DNA from: Klebsiella sp. BIGb0138 | GTDB lineage: Bacteria > Pseudomonadota > Gammaproteobacteria > Enterobacterales > Enterobacteriaceae | Length of the DNA stretch: 64,000 nucleotides | Reading direction: 5' to 3' | Assembly: GCF_004342285.1 (NCBI RefSeq) | Contig: NZ_SMCV01000006.1 | Location: forward strand, 186,001 to 250,000 | In this document: positions 1 to 11,889 of the stretch, one piece after another | Layout of the letters: every line of letters begins with the position of its first letter | How positions within the stretch are numbered: the stretch's first letter is position 1 | Made by a program: the position numbers and the translations under genes | Notes under the pieces: model-generated | Databases searched by the model: none | The model's input: the letters and a program-made list of their open reading frames with translations, nothing else | What the model was told of the DNA's origin: nothing

Positions 1-1603
1 CCGCCGCGCAGGTATCCACGCGCTTGTAGACCGGGTGCAGGTTGTACTGGTCACGCAACTTGCGGATTTCGCCTTCACGAACGCCCGCCAGCCTGGCCAG
101 ACGCGCGTCGGCAAAGCCTTTGCGCTTCAGCTGACGCAGGAAGTCAGGGGTGAGACCGGTGATGCCGAGGTCAGCCACTTTCTCTTCCAGACGGACCAGC
201 TCTTCAATTTGCACCAGGAACCAGCGGTCAATGTTGGTCAGGTTGAAAACGCCATCTACGGAGAGACCCGCGCGGAAAGCGTCGGCGATGTACCAGATAC
301 GCTCGGCGCCGGCGTCTTTCAGTTCGCGACGAATTTTGGTCAGCGCTTCCGGATCGTCCAGGCTAACTTTCGGGTCAAAGCCGGTGGCGCCCACTTCCAG
401 ACCGCGCAGCGCTTTCTGCAGAGATTCCTGCTGAGTGCGGCCAATTGCCATCACTTCGCCAACGGATTTCATCTGGGTGGTCAGACGGTCGTTGCTGCCG
501 ACGAATTTTTCAAAGTTAAAGCGCGGAATCTTGGTCACGACGTAGTCGATGGACGGTTCGAACGAAGCCGGGGTACGACCGCCGGTGATGTCGTTCATCA
601 GCTCATCCAGGGTGTAACCCACCGCCAGTTTCGCCGCCACTTTGGCAATCGGGAAGCCGGTGGCTTTCGATGCCAGCGCCGAGGAGCGTGATACGCGCGG
701 GTTCATTTCGATAACAATCAGGCGACCGTCTTTCGGGTTTACCGAGAACTGAACGTTAGACCCCCCGGTTTCCACGCCAATTTCGCGCAGCACCGCCATC
801 GAAGCGTTACGCATCACCTGGTATTCTTTATCGGTCAGGGTTTGCGCCGGCGCCACGGTAATCGAGTCACCGGTGTGGATGCCCATGGCATCGAAGTTTT
901 CGATGGAGCAAACAATGATGCAGTTGTCGTTCTTATCGCGCACCACTTCCATTTCATACTCTTTCCAGCCGATCAGCGATTCATCAATCAGCAGCTCGTT
1001 GGTCGGAGAGAGATCCAGGCCGCGGGTACAAATTTCTTCGAACTCTTCGCGGTTATAAGCGATACCGCCGCCGGTGCCGCCCATGGTGAACGACGGACGG
1101 ATGATGCACGGGTAGCCCACGTCAGCGGCAACCGCCAGCGCTTCTTCCATGGTGTGCGCTATCCCGGAACGCGCGGTGTCGAGACCGATTTTCTTCATCG
1201 CCACGTCGAAGCGACGGCGGTCTTCCGCTTTATCAATCGCATCGGCGGTGGCGCCGATCATGGTGACGCCGAATTCAGCCAGCACCCCCTGACGCTCCAG
1301 CTCTAGCGCGCAGTTCAGCGCGGTCTGGCCGCCCATGGTCGGCAGAACGGCATCCGGGCGCTCTTTTTCGATGATTTTACGCACCACTTCCCAGTGGATC
1401 GGCTCAATATAGGTTGCATCGGCCATCTCCGGGTCGGTCATGATGGTGGCCGGGTTCGAGTTCACCAGAATGACGCGGTAACCTTCTTCACGCAGGGCCT
1501 TACAGGCCTGTGCGCCAGAGTAGTCAAATTCACAAGCCTGGCCGATAACGATCGGGCCAGCGCCAAGAATCAGGATGCTTTTTATATCTGTACGTTTTGG
1601 CAT
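1..1603 (-). CDS. carB: carbamoyl-phosphate synthase large subunit, N-terminal half (partial)
   Basis: Large subunit of carbamoyl-phosphate synthetase, which makes carbamoyl phosphate for arginine and pyrimidine synthesis from bicarbonate, ATP and ammonia passed from CarA. The visible 534 codons cover about the first half of the usual ~1073 residues: the first ATP-grasp unit (carboxyphosphate domain) with the glycine-rich N-terminus [13 protein letters not shown], the [10 protein letters not shown] loop and the [18 protein letters not shown] segment. The oligomerisation region follows and the reading frame runs off the left edge of the window. The ATG at 1603 lies 16 bp after the carA stop, with an AGGAG ribosome site between them, so the two genes are co-transcribed and translated in step. 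The truncation is only the window edge. Identity is clear from sequence similarity to E. coli CarB. Confidence 0.98.
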   Translation of the reverse strand, partial: MPKRTDIKSILILGAGPIVIGQACEFDYSGAQACKALREEGYRVILVNSNPATIMTDPEMADATYIEPIHWEVVRKIIEKERPDAVLPTMGGQTALNCALELERQGVLAEFGVTMIGATADAIDKAEDRRRFDVAMKKIGLDTARSGIAHTMEEALAVAADVGYPCIIRPSFTMGGTGGGIAYNREEFEEICTRGLDLSPTNELLIDESLIGWKEYEMEVVRDKNDNCIIVCSIENFDAMGIHTGDSITVAPAQTLTDKEYQVMRNASMAVLREIGVETGGSNVQFSVNPKDGRLIVIEMNPRVSRSSALASKATGFPIAKVAAKLAVGYTLDELMNDITGGRTPASFEPSIDYVVTKIPRFNFEKFVGSNDRLTTQMKSVGEVMAIGRTQQESLQKALRGLEVGATGFDPKVSLDDPEALTKIRRELKDAGAERIWYIADAFRAGLSVDGVFNLTNIDRWFLVQIEELVRLEEKVADLGITGLTPDFLRQLKRKGFADARLARLAGVREGEIRKLRDQYNLHPVYKRVDTCAA

Positions 1604-1619
1604 GGCTTTTTTCTCCTGA

Positions 1620-2768
1620 TTATTTCGCGGACTGGCGGTACTGCTCAATTAACTCAATGAAATGGTCGAACAACGGCGCGGCATCGTGCGGACCAGGGCT
1701 CGCTTCCGGGTGCCCCTGGAAGCTGAACGCCGGTTTGTCGGTACGGTGGATCCCCTGCAGCGTACCGTCGAACAGCGACTTGTGGGTCACCCGCAGGTTA
1801 GCCGGCATCGACGCTTCGTCGACGGCAAAACCGTGGTTCTGCGCGGTAATCATGACCACATTATTATCGATGTCTTTAACCGGGTGGTTACCGCCGTGGT
1901 GGCCGAACTTCATCTTAACGGTCTTCGCTCCGCTCGCCAGCGCCAGCAGCTGGTGGCCGAGGCAGATGCCAAACACCGGAATATCGGTGGCGAGGAATTT
2001 CTCAATTGCCGCAATCGCGTAGTCGCATGGTGCCGGGTCGCCAGGTCCGTTGGACAGGAAGATCCCGTCCGGGTTCATCTTCAGCACCTCTTCGGCGGAG
2101 GTTTGCGCCGGTACGACCGTCAGACGACAGCCGCGGTCCACCAGCATACGCAGAATGTTGCGCTTGGCGCCGAAATCGTAGGCCACGACGTGGAACGGCA
2201 GCTCGCTTTCCGCTTTCGCTTCTGGCAGGTCGCCCGCCAGCGTCCAGCTGCCTTGCGTCCAGCTGTAGGTCTCTGAAGTGGTGACTTCTTTCGCCAGGTC
2301 CATGCCATTCAGGCCCGGGAACGCTTTGGCTTTTTCCAGCGCCAGCTGCGCATCCAGGTTGTCACCCACGATGATGCAGCCGTTCTGGGCGCCTTTTTCA
2401 CGCAGCAAACGGGTCAGCTTACGGGTATCGATATCGGCAATCGCCACGATGTTATGGCGCTTCAGGTAGGAAGAGAGGTCTTCGGTATTGCGGAAGTTGC
2501 TGGCAATCAGCGGCAGATCGCGAATAACCAGACCCTGAGCATGTACCTGAGAAGATTCTTCATCGGCGGCGTTGGTGCCGACATTACCGATATGAGGATA
2601 AGTAAGAGTGACGATTTGGCGGGAATAGGAAGGATCAGTGAGGATTTCTTGATAACCGGTCATTGAAGTATTGAAAACGACTTCCCCAACCGCCGTGCCC
2701 GTTGCCCCGATGGCCCGACCGTGAAACTGGGTTCCGTCTTCCAGAACCAATAGCGCTGACTTAATCAA
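1620..2768 (-). CDS. carA: carbamoyl-phosphate synthase small (glutaminase) subunit
   Basis: Glutamine amidotransferase subunit that hydrolyses glutamine and feeds ammonia to CarB through the intersubunit tunnel. The C-terminal class I glutaminase domain carries the nucleophile motif GICLGHQ (Cys near residue 269) and the His/Glu pair in [10 protein letters not shown]. The N-terminal half is the CarA-specific domain. I place the start at the TTG at 2768, giving 382 residues beginning (f)[12 protein letters not shown], exactly the family length. A GGAGGG ribosome site sits just upstream of this TTG, and E. coli carA also uses a non-ATG start. An in-frame ATG 27 bp further upstream (2795) would add nine residues (SEYSLEGVL) that encode the ribosome site, so it is rejected. 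First gene of carAB, controlled by pyrimidines, purines and arginine. Confidence 0.97.
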   Translation of the reverse strand: MIKSALLVLEDGTQFHGRAIGATGTAVGEVVFNTSMTGYQEILTDPSYSRQIVTLTYPHIGNVGTNAADEESSQVHAQGLVIRDLPLIASNFRNTEDLSSYLKRHNIVAIADIDTRKLTRLLREKGAQNGCIIVGDNLDAQLALEKAKAFPGLNGMDLAKEVTTSETYSWTQGSWTLAGDLPEAKAESELPFHVVAYDFGAKRNILRMLVDRGCRLTVVPAQTSAEEVLKMNPDGIFLSNGPGDPAPCDYAIAAIEKFLATDIPVFGICLGHQLLALASGAKTVKMKFGHHGGNHPVKDIDNNVVMITAQNHGFAVDEASMPANLRVTHKSLFDGTLQGIHRTDKPAFSFQGHPEASPGPHDAAPLFDHFIELIEQYRQSAK

Positions 2769-3140
2769 AACACCCTCCAGAGAATATTCACTCACTTTAT
2801 TTGCATATTAATGCATACGTGTAGCATGAATCAATGCAAATTTGCTTACCTATGGATTTCTGGCAAACGGCGGCATTCTGGAGAGATGTCGGCTAAAAGT
2901 CAACTTAAAGCCGATATTTTTTATCTTCTTTTGCGTCACTGGCCCTTTCACACTGCTTTAGCAGGTAAAAAGATCAACAAACTAGCCTGAGAAAACGCTT
3001 GCGGACCAGGAAGATTGCAAAATGAAGGGCATGGAAGCAAAAAAGTAGACCAGATGGTCAAAATTTACAATAACACCACAAAAAAAGAAGAGATAAGGCA
3101 AACTTATAGAGAACTAAGATAAAAACAGGAGTTAAATGGC
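2769..3140 (-). promoter_or_regulatory. carAB promoter region (arginine boxes near carA, candidate PurR box upstream)
   Basis: Gene-free stretch between carA and the dapB terminator. On the minus strand, 2781-2816 reads as two AT-rich imperfect palindromes (TGCATTAATATGCA and GTGAGTGAATATTC) resembling the paired ArgR boxes that cover carP2 in E. coli. At 2989-3004 the minus strand reads CCGCAAGCGTTTTCTC, which resembles the PurR consensus ACGCAAACGTTTGCGT and lies where the upstream, pyrimidine/purine-controlled promoter carP1 would be. The two-promoter arrangement is known for E. coli carAB. The exact start sites here are inferred. Confidence 0.6.
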
Positions 3141-3143
3141 AAA

Positions 3144-3174
3144 AAATAAAAAGGGCAATAAGACATTGCCCTTT
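3144..3174 (-). terminator. dapB terminator
   Basis: A perfect 10-bp stem (3150-3159 with 3165-3174, loop of 5) spells AAAGGGCAAT/ATTGCCCTTT. On the minus strand it is followed by a T-rich run (TTTTTATTTTTT). It sits about 50 bp after the dapB stop, separating dapB from the carAB promoter region. Confidence 0.85.
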
Positions 3175-3226
3175 GCAATCAATTACATATTGAATGCAAT
3201 AACCACATCACGATGGGTAATAAAAC

Positions 3227-4406
<1,180 letters not shown>

Positions 4407-5321
4407 TTATGGCGCCAGGGCCAGCACTTCCGCCACCCAGCGCTGAAAACCGGCGACGTCCAGATCCAGCGCCACCCGGGCATTCGCCGGTTGCCCCAGC
4501 CGCCCTTCGATATCGACGACGGTGGTGCCGGACGTCCAGCGGCCTTGCGTTTCCACCGCCACAAAGCACGGCTTGAGGGTAAATAGCTCAGGGCGCACCA
4601 GCCACGCAATGGCGCACAGATCGTGCATCCGCAGCCCGCTGCTCATGCTGCCGCTACGATAGTGGCTGAACAGGGCGTGCAGCATTTTCCCGGTGTTGTT
4701 CAACGTCGGAAGCGTGGCCAGATACTCTGGTGCCAGCACCGCCTGATGAGTGACGTCGAGGCCGCACATCACAATCTCCAGGCCGCTCCGGAAGACCTTC
4801 GCCGCCGCTTCCGGATCGATGGCAATATTAAACTCCGCATTTGGCGTAAAGTTACCGCGGCCGGCAGAACCGCCCATGATCACCAGCCGGCGTATGTTAA
4901 AGCGGCACTCCGGGTACTGCGTCAGCAGCAGCGCGATGTTGGTCAACGGACCAATCGCCACCAGGGTGATCGGCTCCGGCGCATGCATCAGCGTATCGCG
5001 AATAGCCTGAAAGGCCGGTTTCTGCAGCGGCTGGCCGTCGTGTTCGACGAAATCATACCCCGCCATCCCGGATTCGCCGTGGACGGAGGCCGCATCGCGC
5101 AGCGGGCGCAGCAGAGGCATTGAAGCCCCCTGAGCCAGCGGCACCTTAGCCTGCCAGAAGTGCAGCAGTTGCAGCGCGTTGCGGGTGGTTTTTTCCACCG
5201 ACACGTTGCCCGCCACCGTGGTCATCAATTGCAGATCCAGCTCAGGGGCGAACAGCGCCGCGGCGATCGCCGCCGCATCGTCAATGCCGGGATCGGTATC
5301 AAGAATGATCGGTAAGCGCAT
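4407..5321 (-). CDS. rihC: ribonucleoside hydrolase RihC
   Basis: Nonspecific purine/pyrimidine ribonucleoside hydrolase that splits nucleosides into ribose and free base for salvage. It belongs to the inosine-uridine nucleoside hydrolase family: the N-terminal Ca2+-binding motif DTDPGIDDA is at residues 8-16, [10 protein letters not shown] and [10 protein letters not shown] lie mid-protein, and the late motif is [13 protein letters not shown]. Starting at 5321 ([12 protein letters not shown]) gives 304 residues, the family length, with a GGAG ribosome site directly upstream; a 13-residue extension to 5360 would run through the upstream terminator hairpin. It lies after ispH, but the hairpin between them means it is probably transcribed mainly from read-through or from its own promoter. 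Confidence 0.95.
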   Translation of the reverse strand: MRLPIILDTDPGIDDAAAIAAALFAPELDLQLMTTVAGNVSVEKTTRNALQLLHFWQAKVPLAQGASMPLLRPLRDAASVHGESGMAGYDFVEHDGQPLQKPAFQAIRDTLMHAPEPITLVAIGPLTNIALLLTQYPECRFNIRRLVIMGGSAGRGNFTPNAEFNIAIDPEAAAKVFRSGLEIVMCGLDVTHQAVLAPEYLATLPTLNNTGKMLHALFSHYRSGSMSSGLRMHDLCAIAWLVRPELFTLKPCFVAVETQGRWTSGTTVVDIEGRLGQPANARVALDLDVAGFQRWVAEVLALAP

Positions 5322-5330
5322 AGTTTCTCC

Positions 5331-5360
5331 AAAAAAAATGCCAGACGTTAAGTCTGGCAT
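5331..5360 (-). terminator. terminator after ispH
   Basis: A perfect 9-bp stem (ATGCCAGAC 5338-5346 with GTCTGGCAT 5352-5360) is followed on the minus strand by eight T residues (5331-5338). It lies between the ispH stop and the rihC ribosome site and would end the ribF-ileS-lspA-fkpB-ispH transcript. Confidence 0.9.
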
Positions 5361-5386
5361 CTTCGCACATCAGGGCAGGAAAGAAC

Positions 5387-6337
5387 TTACTCTACTTCAC
5401 GGACATCAACCCGCAGCTCTTTCGGTACCTCGAAAACGATATTCTCTTCGCGGCCTTCCAGCGGCACGGCTTCTCCGCCGCCGAGCGCCTGCAGACGCGC
5501 AATCACGTTCTGCACCAGGATATCCGGGGCCGAGGCGCCGGCGGTTACGCCCACGCATTGCGCCTCTTTGACCCACGTCTCCTGGATATCGGTCGCATCG
5601 TCAATCAGATAGGCCGCTTTGCCCATCCGCTGCGCCAGCTCCGCCAGCCGGTTAGAGTTGGACGAGTTTTTCGACCCCACCACCAGCACCACATCGGCCT
5701 GTTCCGCTAGCGCGCGCACCGCTTCCTGACGGTTGGTGGTGGCATAACAGATATCATCTTTACGCGGGCCGACAATTTTCGGGAAACGCTCACGCAGCGC
5801 ATCGATCACGTCAGAGGTATCGTCGACGGAGAGCGTGGTCTGGGTCATAAACGACAGCCGGGCATCGTCTTTCACTTCCAGCGTCCAGACGTCATCAGGC
5901 GATTCAACCAGGTACATCCCCCCTGCCGGGTTGCTGTACTGGCCCATCGTCCCTTCGACTTCCGGGTGGCCGGCATGACCGATCAGAATCGACTCTTCGC
6001 CACGGCGGCTGGCGCGGGCGACTTCCATGTGCACCTTGGTCACCAGCGGACAGGTGGCGTCAAAGACCGTCAGATCGCGGCTTTTCGCTTCGTTACGTAC
6101 CGCCTGCGAAACGCCGTGCGCGGAGAAAATCAGGATCGCGCCGTCCGGCACTTCGCTAATCTGTTCGATAAAAATGGCGCCGCGTTTACGCAGGCTATCG
6201 ACCACATAGCGGTTATGCACCACTTCATGACGCACATAAATCGGCGCGCCGTAAAGCGTCAGCGCGTTTTCGACAATGCTGATAGCGCGGTCAACGCCGG
6301 CGCAAAAGCCGCGCGGGTTAGCCAACAGGATCTGCAT
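5387..6337 (-). CDS. ispH: 4-hydroxy-3-methylbut-2-enyl diphosphate reductase
   Basis: Last enzyme of the MEP isoprenoid pathway, converting HMBPP to IPP and DMAPP with a [4Fe-4S] cluster. Cluster cysteines lie in GFCAGVDRA (Cys12), [11 protein letters not shown] and [13 protein letters not shown]. The catalytic Glu is in [10 protein letters not shown]. Starting at 6337 ([10 protein letters not shown]) gives 316 residues as in E. coli; the upstream in-frame ATG at 6421 would overlap fkpB by about 80 bp and is rejected. The fkpB stop and this ATG are separated by one base, so translation is probably coupled. Also known as lytB. Confidence 0.97.
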   Translation of the reverse strand: MQILLANPRGFCAGVDRAISIVENALTLYGAPIYVRHEVVHNRYVVDSLRKRGAIFIEQISEVPDGAILIFSAHGVSQAVRNEAKSRDLTVFDATCPLVTKVHMEVARASRRGEESILIGHAGHPEVEGTMGQYSNPAGGMYLVESPDDVWTLEVKDDARLSFMTQTTLSVDDTSDVIDALRERFPKIVGPRKDDICYATTNRQEAVRALAEQADVVLVVGSKNSSNSNRLAELAQRMGKAAYLIDDATDIQETWVKEAQCVGVTAGASAPDILVQNVIARLQALGGGEAVPLEGREENIVFEVPKELRVDVREVE

Positions 6338-6338
6338 T

Positions 6339-6788
6339 TCACTCCTCCAGCGCCGGATCGACTTCCAGCACTTCAATATCAAAATGGACGGTGCGCCCGG
6401 CAAGCGGGTGGTTGAAATCAACGGTGATCGAATCGCCGTTCACTTCACGAATCACGCCAGGCATTTCGCTGCCATCCATTGCGGTAAAGAGCATAATCGC
6501 GCCGATTTCCGGCTCGCCCGCATCGATAAATTCGCGACGGGAGAAATACTGGATAAGATCCGGGCTTGGCACGCCAAACGCGGCATCAGGCTCCAGCGAA
6601 AAGGTGGTTTTATCCCCGGCTTTCAGCCCCAGCAGATGCTGCTCCAGGCCTTCGGAAAGCGATGCATCGCCAAGACGAAACAGGGCCGGCTTACCGTTGT
6701 TGCGCGTAGACTCCGCGGTGGAGCCATCATCAAGTTTCAACGTGAAGTGCACCAGCACCGCGCTGTTGCTCTGTACAGAGTTAGACAT
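6339..6788 (-). CDS. fkpB: FKBP-type peptidyl-prolyl isomerase
   Basis: SlyD-like FKBP-type prolyl isomerase (also called SlpA) with weak isomerase and chaperone activity in the cytosol. The 149 residues match E. coli FkpB. The FKBP core ([32 protein letters not shown]) is interrupted by the insert-in-flap segment seen in the SlyD class. It sits in the conserved operon between lspA and ispH, with about 115 bp upstream before the lspA stop and one base downstream before the ispH start. No histidine-rich metal-binding tail of the SlyD kind is present, which separates it from slyD. Confidence 0.96.
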   Translation of the reverse strand: MSNSVQSNSAVLVHFTLKLDDGSTAESTRNNGKPALFRLGDASLSEGLEQHLLGLKAGDKTTFSLEPDAAFGVPSPDLIQYFSRREFIDAGEPEIGAIMLFTAMDGSEMPGVIREVNGDSITVDFNHPLAGRTVHFDIEVLEVDPALEE

Positions 6789-6903
6789 GCAGGTTTGCTC
6801 TAAGTTTTAATCTGTATGTTACCCCACCGATGCCCGCTAAAAGGCGCCGGCAGGGCAAATTTATCATGTAGGCCGGGTCAACGCGAACGTCGCCCGGCAA
6901 GGA

Positions 6904-7401
6904 TCAGGCGGTTTTTCTGGCCGCGCCAGGTAAAAAGCCTTCCAGCACAATCAGCGCCGCGCCGATGCAAATCGCGGTATCGGCAAGGTTGAAGGTGGCG
7001 AAATGCCAGTCGCCGACGTAGAAATCAATCATATCGACGACAAAACCGTGCCATAGCCGGTCGAACAAATTGCCCAACGCGCCGCCAATGATCAGCGCGT
7101 AGGCAATGTTGTTCAGCTTTTGCGTGGCCTTCGAACGGTACATCAAGACCGCCAGAATCACGCAGATACCGATGGCGATTCCCGCAAAGAACCAGCGCTG
7201 CCAGCCGCCGCTATCCGCGAGGAAGCTAAAAGCGGCGCCGTAGTTGCGCGCATAATGCAGATTAAGCGACGGGAACAGCGATACCGTATCCCCCAGAGCG
7301 AAGTTCTGGATGATCAGGAATTTGCTGCCCAGATCGATAATCAGAACCGCTACGACGACCCAAAGCCAGCGTAGCCCCGTTGAACAGACAGATTTACTCA
7401 T
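6904..7401 (-). CDS. lspA: lipoprotein signal peptidase (signal peptidase II)
   Basis: Aspartyl protease of the inner membrane that cleaves signal peptides of diacylglyceryl-modified prolipoproteins (after Lgt, before Lnt). The 165 residues contain four predicted membrane segments. The conserved active-site regions are GNLFDR (Asp114), VVDMID (Asp123) and FNLADTAIC (Asp141). The ATG at 7401 shares one base with the ileS stop codon, so translation is coupled. This ileS-lspA junction is conserved throughout enterobacteria. Confidence 0.97.
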   Translation of the reverse strand: MSKSVCSTGLRWLWVVVAVLIIDLGSKFLIIQNFALGDTVSLFPSLNLHYARNYGAAFSFLADSGGWQRWFFAGIAIGICVILAVLMYRSKATQKLNNIAYALIIGGALGNLFDRLWHGFVVDMIDFYVGDWHFATFNLADTAICIGAALIVLEGFLPGAARKTA

Positions 7402-10217
7402 CAGGCAAACTTACGTTGTTCGCCGTCGCCGGCGACGTTGCTGACACAGCGACCGCAGATTTCCGCGTGTTCCGCCACCTTGCCGACATCGCTGGTGTAG
7501 TGCCAGCAGCGTGGGCATTTCTCACCTTCGGCTTTGCTCAGCACGACTTTCAGACCTTTCAGCAGTTCACTCTGCCAGGCATCAGCCGGAGCCTGGCTAT
7601 CATCGGCAACCGTCGCCCCGGAGGTCAACAGGACAAATCGCAATTCGCTCCCCAGCGCGTTCAGCTTCGCCGCCAGATCGGCATCGGCATACAGCGTCAC
7701 CGCCGCTTCCAGAGAGCCGCCCACCAGCTTGTCAGCACGCGCCTGCTCGATGACCTTGTTGACTTCACCGCGCACCTGCAGCAGATCGTCCCAGAAGTCG
7801 TCGTTCATCGCTTCGTCGTCGGCCAGGCCGAACAGACCTTCATACCACTCGCCGGTAAAGACGTATTTCTCACGGGAACCCGGCAGGTAGCCCCAGATTT
7901 CGTCTGCGGTGAAGGACATGATCGGCGCCATCCAGCGAACCAGCGCTTCGACGATATGGAACAGCGCGGTCTGACAGCTACGACGCGCCACGCTGTCCGC
8001 TTTCGCGGTGTACTGGCGGTCTTTGATGATGTCGAGATAGAACGAGCCCATTTCGATGGAGCAGAAACGCATCAGACGCTGCACCACTTCGTGGAAATCG
8101 TAGGATTCGTAGGCTTTCAGGATATCTTCCTGCGCCGCTTTCGCGCAGCCTACCGCCCAGCGATCGAGCACCACCATCTCTTCCGGTTTCACCATGTCTG
8201 TCAGCGGATCGAAACCGTTGAGGTTCGCCAGCAGGAAGCGCGCGGTGTTACGGATACGACGATAGCTGTCGGCGGCACGTTTGAGGATCTCGTCTGAGAC
8301 CGCCATTTCGCCGGTATAGTCGGTAGAGGCCACCCACAGACGCAGAATATCCGCGCCCAGTTTGTTCATCACATCCTGCGGGGAGACGGTGTTGCCGATG
8401 GATTTGGACATCTTGCGTCCCTGACCATCAACGGTAAAGCCGTGGGTCAGTACCTGGCGGTACGGCGCTTTGCCCTTCATCGCCGTGGAGATCATCAGCG
8501 AGGACATGAACCAGCCGCGGTGCTGGTCGGAACCTTCCAGATACATATCGGCAGCGTGACCCGAGAATTCCGGACGCACGTCGACCACGGAAGAGTGGGT
8601 AGACCCGGAGTCGAACCATACGTCCAGGGTATCCGGCACCTTCTCGTAGCTATCGGCATCGGCGCCAAGAATTTCGCTTGCGTCCAGATCCCACCATGCC
8701 TGAATCCCGTCGACTTCGACGCGTTTAGCGACTTCTTCCATCAGCTCCAGCGTGCGCGGATGCAGTTCCTGCGTCTCTTTGTGTACGAACAGCGACATCG
8801 GCACGCCCCAGGTACGCTGACGGGAGATACACCAGTCCGGACGGTTGGCCACCATCGACTCGATACGCGCCTGACCCCAGTCCGGGATCCACTGCACGCC
8901 TTTGATCTCTTTCAGCGACTGCGCACGCAGGCCCTGCTGATCCATACTCACGAACCACTGCGGGGTGGCGCGGAAGATGATCGGCGACTTGTGGCGCCAG
9001 CAGCACGGATAGCTGTGCTGCATTTTTTCCACGTGCAGCAGCGCGCCGCTGCCACGCAGCATCTCAACGATAATGTCGTTGGCTTTAAAGACGTTGATGC
9101 CGTCCAGCGCCGGATAAGTTCCTGGCAGATAGGAGCCGTCCGGCCCCACCGGGTTAGCAATTTCCAGCGCATATTTCTGGCTGATGGTGTAGTCATCCGG
9201 ACCGTGGCCGCCGGCGGTATGGACCGCGCCGGTACCCGCATCCAGCGTAACGTGATCGCCAAGGATCGCCGGAACGTCAAAGTCGAGGAACGGATGCTTA
9301 AAGCGCATCAGCTCCAGCGCGGCACCTTGCACCACCGCCAGGATGGTGTAATCCGCGATACCCACGCGTTTCATGACGCTTTCAACCAGGTCTTTCGCCA
9401 CAATCAGCGCCTGGCCGTCAACCTGCACCAGCGCGTAGTCAAATTCCGCAGACAGCGAAATGGCGCGGTTGGCCGGCAGCGTCCACGGCGTGGTGGTCCA
9501 GATAACCAGCGAGATCGGGCCGCTGACATCGGCAACGCCGAATTTCGCTTCTACCGCCGCTTTATCGACCGCGTGGAACGCCACATCGATAGAAGGCGAG
9601 GTTTTGTCGTAGTACTCAACTTCCGCTTCCGCCAGCGCGGAACGGCAGTCCACGCACCAGTGCACCGGCTTCGCCCCCTTATGCAGGTGGCCGTTGCCGA
9701 TGATTTTACCCAGCGCGCGGATGATATTGGCTTCGGTTTTGAAGTCCATGGTCAGGTACGGATGCGACCAGTCGCCCAGCACGCCGAGGCGGATAAAGTC
9801 TTTACGCTGCCCGTCGACCTGCGTCGCCGCGTATTCACGGCATTTGGCGCGGAATTCCGCCGCGGTGAATTTTTCCCCCGGTTTGCCGTACTCCTGCTCC
9901 ACTTTCAGCTCGATCGGCAGACCGTGGCAGTCCCAACCCGGCACGTAAGGCGAATCATAGCCCGCCAGCCCTTTGGACTTAACGATAATGTCTTTCAGAA
10001 TCTTGTTAACCGAGTGACCAATATGAATGCTGCCATTCGCATAAGGAGGGCCATCATGCAGAATGAAGGTTTTTTTGCCTTTTTTCGCTGCACGGATGAT
10101 GCCGTACAGGTCATCATCGGTCCAACGCGCCAGCATTCCCGGTTCGCGTTTGGCGAGGTCGCCACGCATCGGGAACCCTGTTTCCGGCAAATTCAGGGTC
10201 GATTTATAGTCACTCAT
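7401..10217 (-). CDS. ileS: isoleucyl-tRNA synthetase
   Basis: Class I aminoacyl-tRNA synthetase charging tRNA-Ile, with an editing domain that removes mischarged valine. The HIGH motif is in [13 protein letters not shown] (about residue 64), the editing CP1 insertion covers roughly 180-400, KMSKS lies in [11 protein letters not shown] near residue 602, and the C-terminal zinc motif is CPRCWHY...CGRC. Starting at 10217 ([12 protein letters not shown]) gives 938 residues, the family length; a 13-residue extension to 10256 has no support. In the editing domain the segment reads [10 protein letters not shown] where E. coli has HTAPGHGPDD (see findings). Second gene of the ribF operon. Confidence 0.98.
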   Translation of the reverse strand: MSDYKSTLNLPETGFPMRGDLAKREPGMLARWTDDDLYGIIRAAKKGKKTFILHDGPPYANGSIHIGHSVNKILKDIIVKSKGLAGYDSPYVPGWDCHGLPIELKVEQEYGKPGEKFTAAEFRAKCREYAATQVDGQRKDFIRLGVLGDWSHPYLTMDFKTEANIIRALGKIIGNGHLHKGAKPVHWCVDCRSALAEAEVEYYDKTSPSIDVAFHAVDKAAVEAKFGVADVSGPISLVIWTTTPWTLPANRAISLSAEFDYALVQVDGQALIVAKDLVESVMKRVGIADYTILAVVQGAALELMRFKHPFLDFDVPAILGDHVTLDAGTGAVHTAGGHGPDDYTISQKYALEIANPVGPDGSYLPGTYPALDGINVFKANDIIVEMLRGSGALLHVEKMQHSYPCCWRHKSPIIFRATPQWFVSMDQQGLRAQSLKEIKGVQWIPDWGQARIESMVANRPDWCISRQRTWGVPMSLFVHKETQELHPRTLELMEEVAKRVEVDGIQAWWDLDASEILGADADSYEKVPDTLDVWFDSGSTHSSVVDVRPEFSGHAADMYLEGSDQHRGWFMSSLMISTAMKGKAPYRQVLTHGFTVDGQGRKMSKSIGNTVSPQDVMNKLGADILRLWVASTDYTGEMAVSDEILKRAADSYRRIRNTARFLLANLNGFDPLTDMVKPEEMVVLDRWAVGCAKAAQEDILKAYESYDFHEVVQRLMRFCSIEMGSFYLDIIKDRQYTAKADSVARRSCQTALFHIVEALVRWMAPIMSFTADEIWGYLPGSREKYVFTGEWYEGLFGLADDEAMNDDFWDDLLQVRGEVNKVIEQARADKLVGGSLEAAVTLYADADLAAKLNALGSELRFVLLTSGATVADDSQAPADAWQSELLKGLKVVLSKAEGEKCPRCWHYTSDVGKVAEHAEICGRCVSNVAGDGEQRKFA

Positions 10218-10261
10218 CAGATTCTCGGTTCCGTATTTCGGTTTGATTAACACCAACAGGC

Positions 10262-11200
10262 TTATGCCTGGCTGGTCAGCCCAAAGAACTCGCGGGCCGT
10301 TAACTCATCTCGTGCAATTTGCGCCTTCAGCTCATCGAGCGACGCAAATCGCTGTTCGTTACGTATTTTTTTACGCAGTATTACATCTATATGGCGACCA
10401 TAGAGGTCCATTACAACGTCCAGCAGATGCACTTCCAGCTGTTGCCGCACGCCAGCGACCGTTGGGCGGGTGCCAATATTGGCGACGCCCACTAACGGTG
10501 TGTCGCCCAGTCCGCGCACTTCAACCGCATAGACCCCTTTCACCGGGGAAACCTGACGACGTAGCGGTAAGTTCGCCGTCGGGAAACCGATGGTGCGCCC
10601 CAGCTCATCGCCGTGGACCACCCGCCCGGAAATGGCAAAGGGATGACCCAGCAGAGTTTCCGCCAGCGCAAGGTCGTCGTCCGCCAGCGCCTGGCGCACC
10701 GCCGTGCTGCTGATACGCACGCCGCCTTCACAGAAGGTTTGGGTACTGGTGACGTCAAAACCGTATTCCGCACCCGCTTTCTGTAATAACAAGAAATCCC
10801 CCTGGCGACCAGCGCCAAAGCGGAAATCATCGCCGACGGCGAGGAACTGCACGCCTAACCGGCGCACCAGCAGTTCGCTGATAAAGTCCTGCGCGGTCAA
10901 GGCGGCGAAGCGTCGGTCAAAACGCACGCACAGCACATAGTCGACGCCGCTTTCAGCCAGATAGCCCAGCTTTTCCCGCAGACGCGTCAAACGTGCTGGC
11001 GCCTTATCGGCGGCAAACAGCTCCAGCGGCTGTGGTTCGAAAATCATCACCACCACCGGTAGACCACGCTGGCGGCCTTCTGCGCGCAAACGCTGCAGCA
11101 GCGCCTGATGCCCGCGATGCACACCGTCAAAATTTCCAATGGTCAGCACGCACCCGTGCGGCGCCTGACTGAGATTATGTATGCCGCGTATCAGCTTCAT
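10262..11200 (-). CDS. ribF: bifunctional riboflavin kinase / FAD synthetase
   Basis: Makes FMN and then FAD from riboflavin. The N-terminal nucleotidyltransferase domain (residues ~1-185) has the [10 protein letters not shown] motif and the [10 protein letters not shown] segment. The C-terminal riboflavin kinase domain (~186-312) has GFPTANL and ends near the family's usual C-terminus. Starting at 11200 ([12 protein letters not shown]) gives 312 residues; the upstream ATG at 11245 lies inside the promoter region and is rejected. First gene of ribF-ileS-lspA-fkpB-ispH, 44 bp before ileS, and divergent from rpsT. Confidence 0.97.
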   Translation of the reverse strand: MKLIRGIHNLSQAPHGCVLTIGNFDGVHRGHQALLQRLRAEGRQRGLPVVVMIFEPQPLELFAADKAPARLTRLREKLGYLAESGVDYVLCVRFDRRFAALTAQDFISELLVRRLGVQFLAVGDDFRFGAGRQGDFLLLQKAGAEYGFDVTSTQTFCEGGVRISSTAVRQALADDDLALAETLLGHPFAISGRVVHGDELGRTIGFPTANLPLRRQVSPVKGVYAVEVRGLGDTPLVGVANIGTRPTVAGVRQQLEVHLLDVVMDLYGRHIDVILRKKIRNEQRFASLDELKAQIARDELTAREFFGLTSQA

Positions 11201-11207
11201 GTCTGGC

Positions 11208-11426
11208 TCAAAACAGTGAAAATCGTCCGAGTATACCTTGTACAACTGACGACGTTAACCAGCGATTGCACCTCTTCAGCGAAAGATCCCGGGAATTCAT
11301 CCACTCAGCGCGGGAATACGTGAAAAACTCCCCGCCCCCTTCGATTTTTATGGTGGAAAGGCTGTATTCGCCTGCAACAAGCTGGTAGAATCTTGCGCCA
11401 TCACTACGTAATAAAGCGTTGTTGTT
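11208..11426 (-). pseudogene. yaaY: yaaY-like reading frame without a start codon
   Basis: On the minus strand a 72-codon open frame encodes RSDGARFYQLVAGEYS near its beginning and ends VVQGILGRFSLF, closely matching my recollection of the E. coli small protein YaaY at the same place. It is preceded by a TAA at 11429-11427, and between that stop and the matching segment there is no ATG, GTG or TTG. The only in-frame ATG (11300) would give 30 residues. The end of the frame coincides with the ribF promoter and the upstream part with the rpsT leader and promoter, so its conservation may reflect promoter sequence and not protein. It is either a decayed gene or was never a gene. Confidence 0.4.
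11230..11258 (-). promoter_or_regulatory. ribF operon promoter
   Basis: On the minus strand, TTAACG (11258-11253) and TATACT (11235-11230) are separated by exactly 17 bp and lie about 30 bp before the ribF ATG. This is a good sigma-70 match at the expected place. Confidence 0.65.
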
Positions 11427-11454
11427 TTAAGCGGCGCTTATTTGCACAAATCCA

Positions 11455-11483
11455 TTGACAAAAGAAGGCTAAACGGGCATATT
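11455..11483 (+). promoter_or_regulatory. rpsT promoter P2
   Basis: TTGACA (11455-11460), a 17-bp spacer and CATATT (11478-11483), followed by a GC-rich discriminator (CCTCGGCC), match the known growth-rate-controlled rpsT P2 of E. coli in sequence and position. A second possible -10 (TAGAAT, 11386-11391) upstream may belong to P1. The rest of 11201-11530 is leader and promoter sequence plus the yaaY-like frame. Confidence 0.8.
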
Positions 11484-11509
11484 CCTCGGCCTTTGAATTG
11501 TCCATATAG

Positions 11510-11794
<285 letters not shown>

Positions 11795-11820
11795 TCGCCT
11801 GCTTGTTATCGCTTTGTAGA

Positions 11821-11845
11821 AAAACCCGCGAAAGCGGGTTTTTTT
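11821..11845 (+). terminator. rpsT terminator
   Basis: A 7-bp stem AACCCGC/GCGGGTT (11823-11829 with 11834-11840) with a GAAA loop is followed by TTTTT, 27 bp after the rpsT stop. This is a classic Rho-independent terminator. Confidence 0.93.
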
Positions 11846-11889
11846 ATGCCTGTCATTTACGCCAGAAGCGCCGCAGGCGCAAGGTGTCG

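Noticed and set aside
2769-2795. ATG start for carA at 2795
   Set aside because: The extra nine codons consist of the GGAGGG ribosome site and arginine-box DNA; the TTG at 2768 gives the family length.
8442-10250. 602-codon open frame antisense to ileS
   Set aside because: Exact opposite strand of a fully conserved essential gene; long antisense frames arise from GC-rich codon use. The translation is low-complexity (Arg/His/Gln rich) and no ribosome site or family match is apparent.
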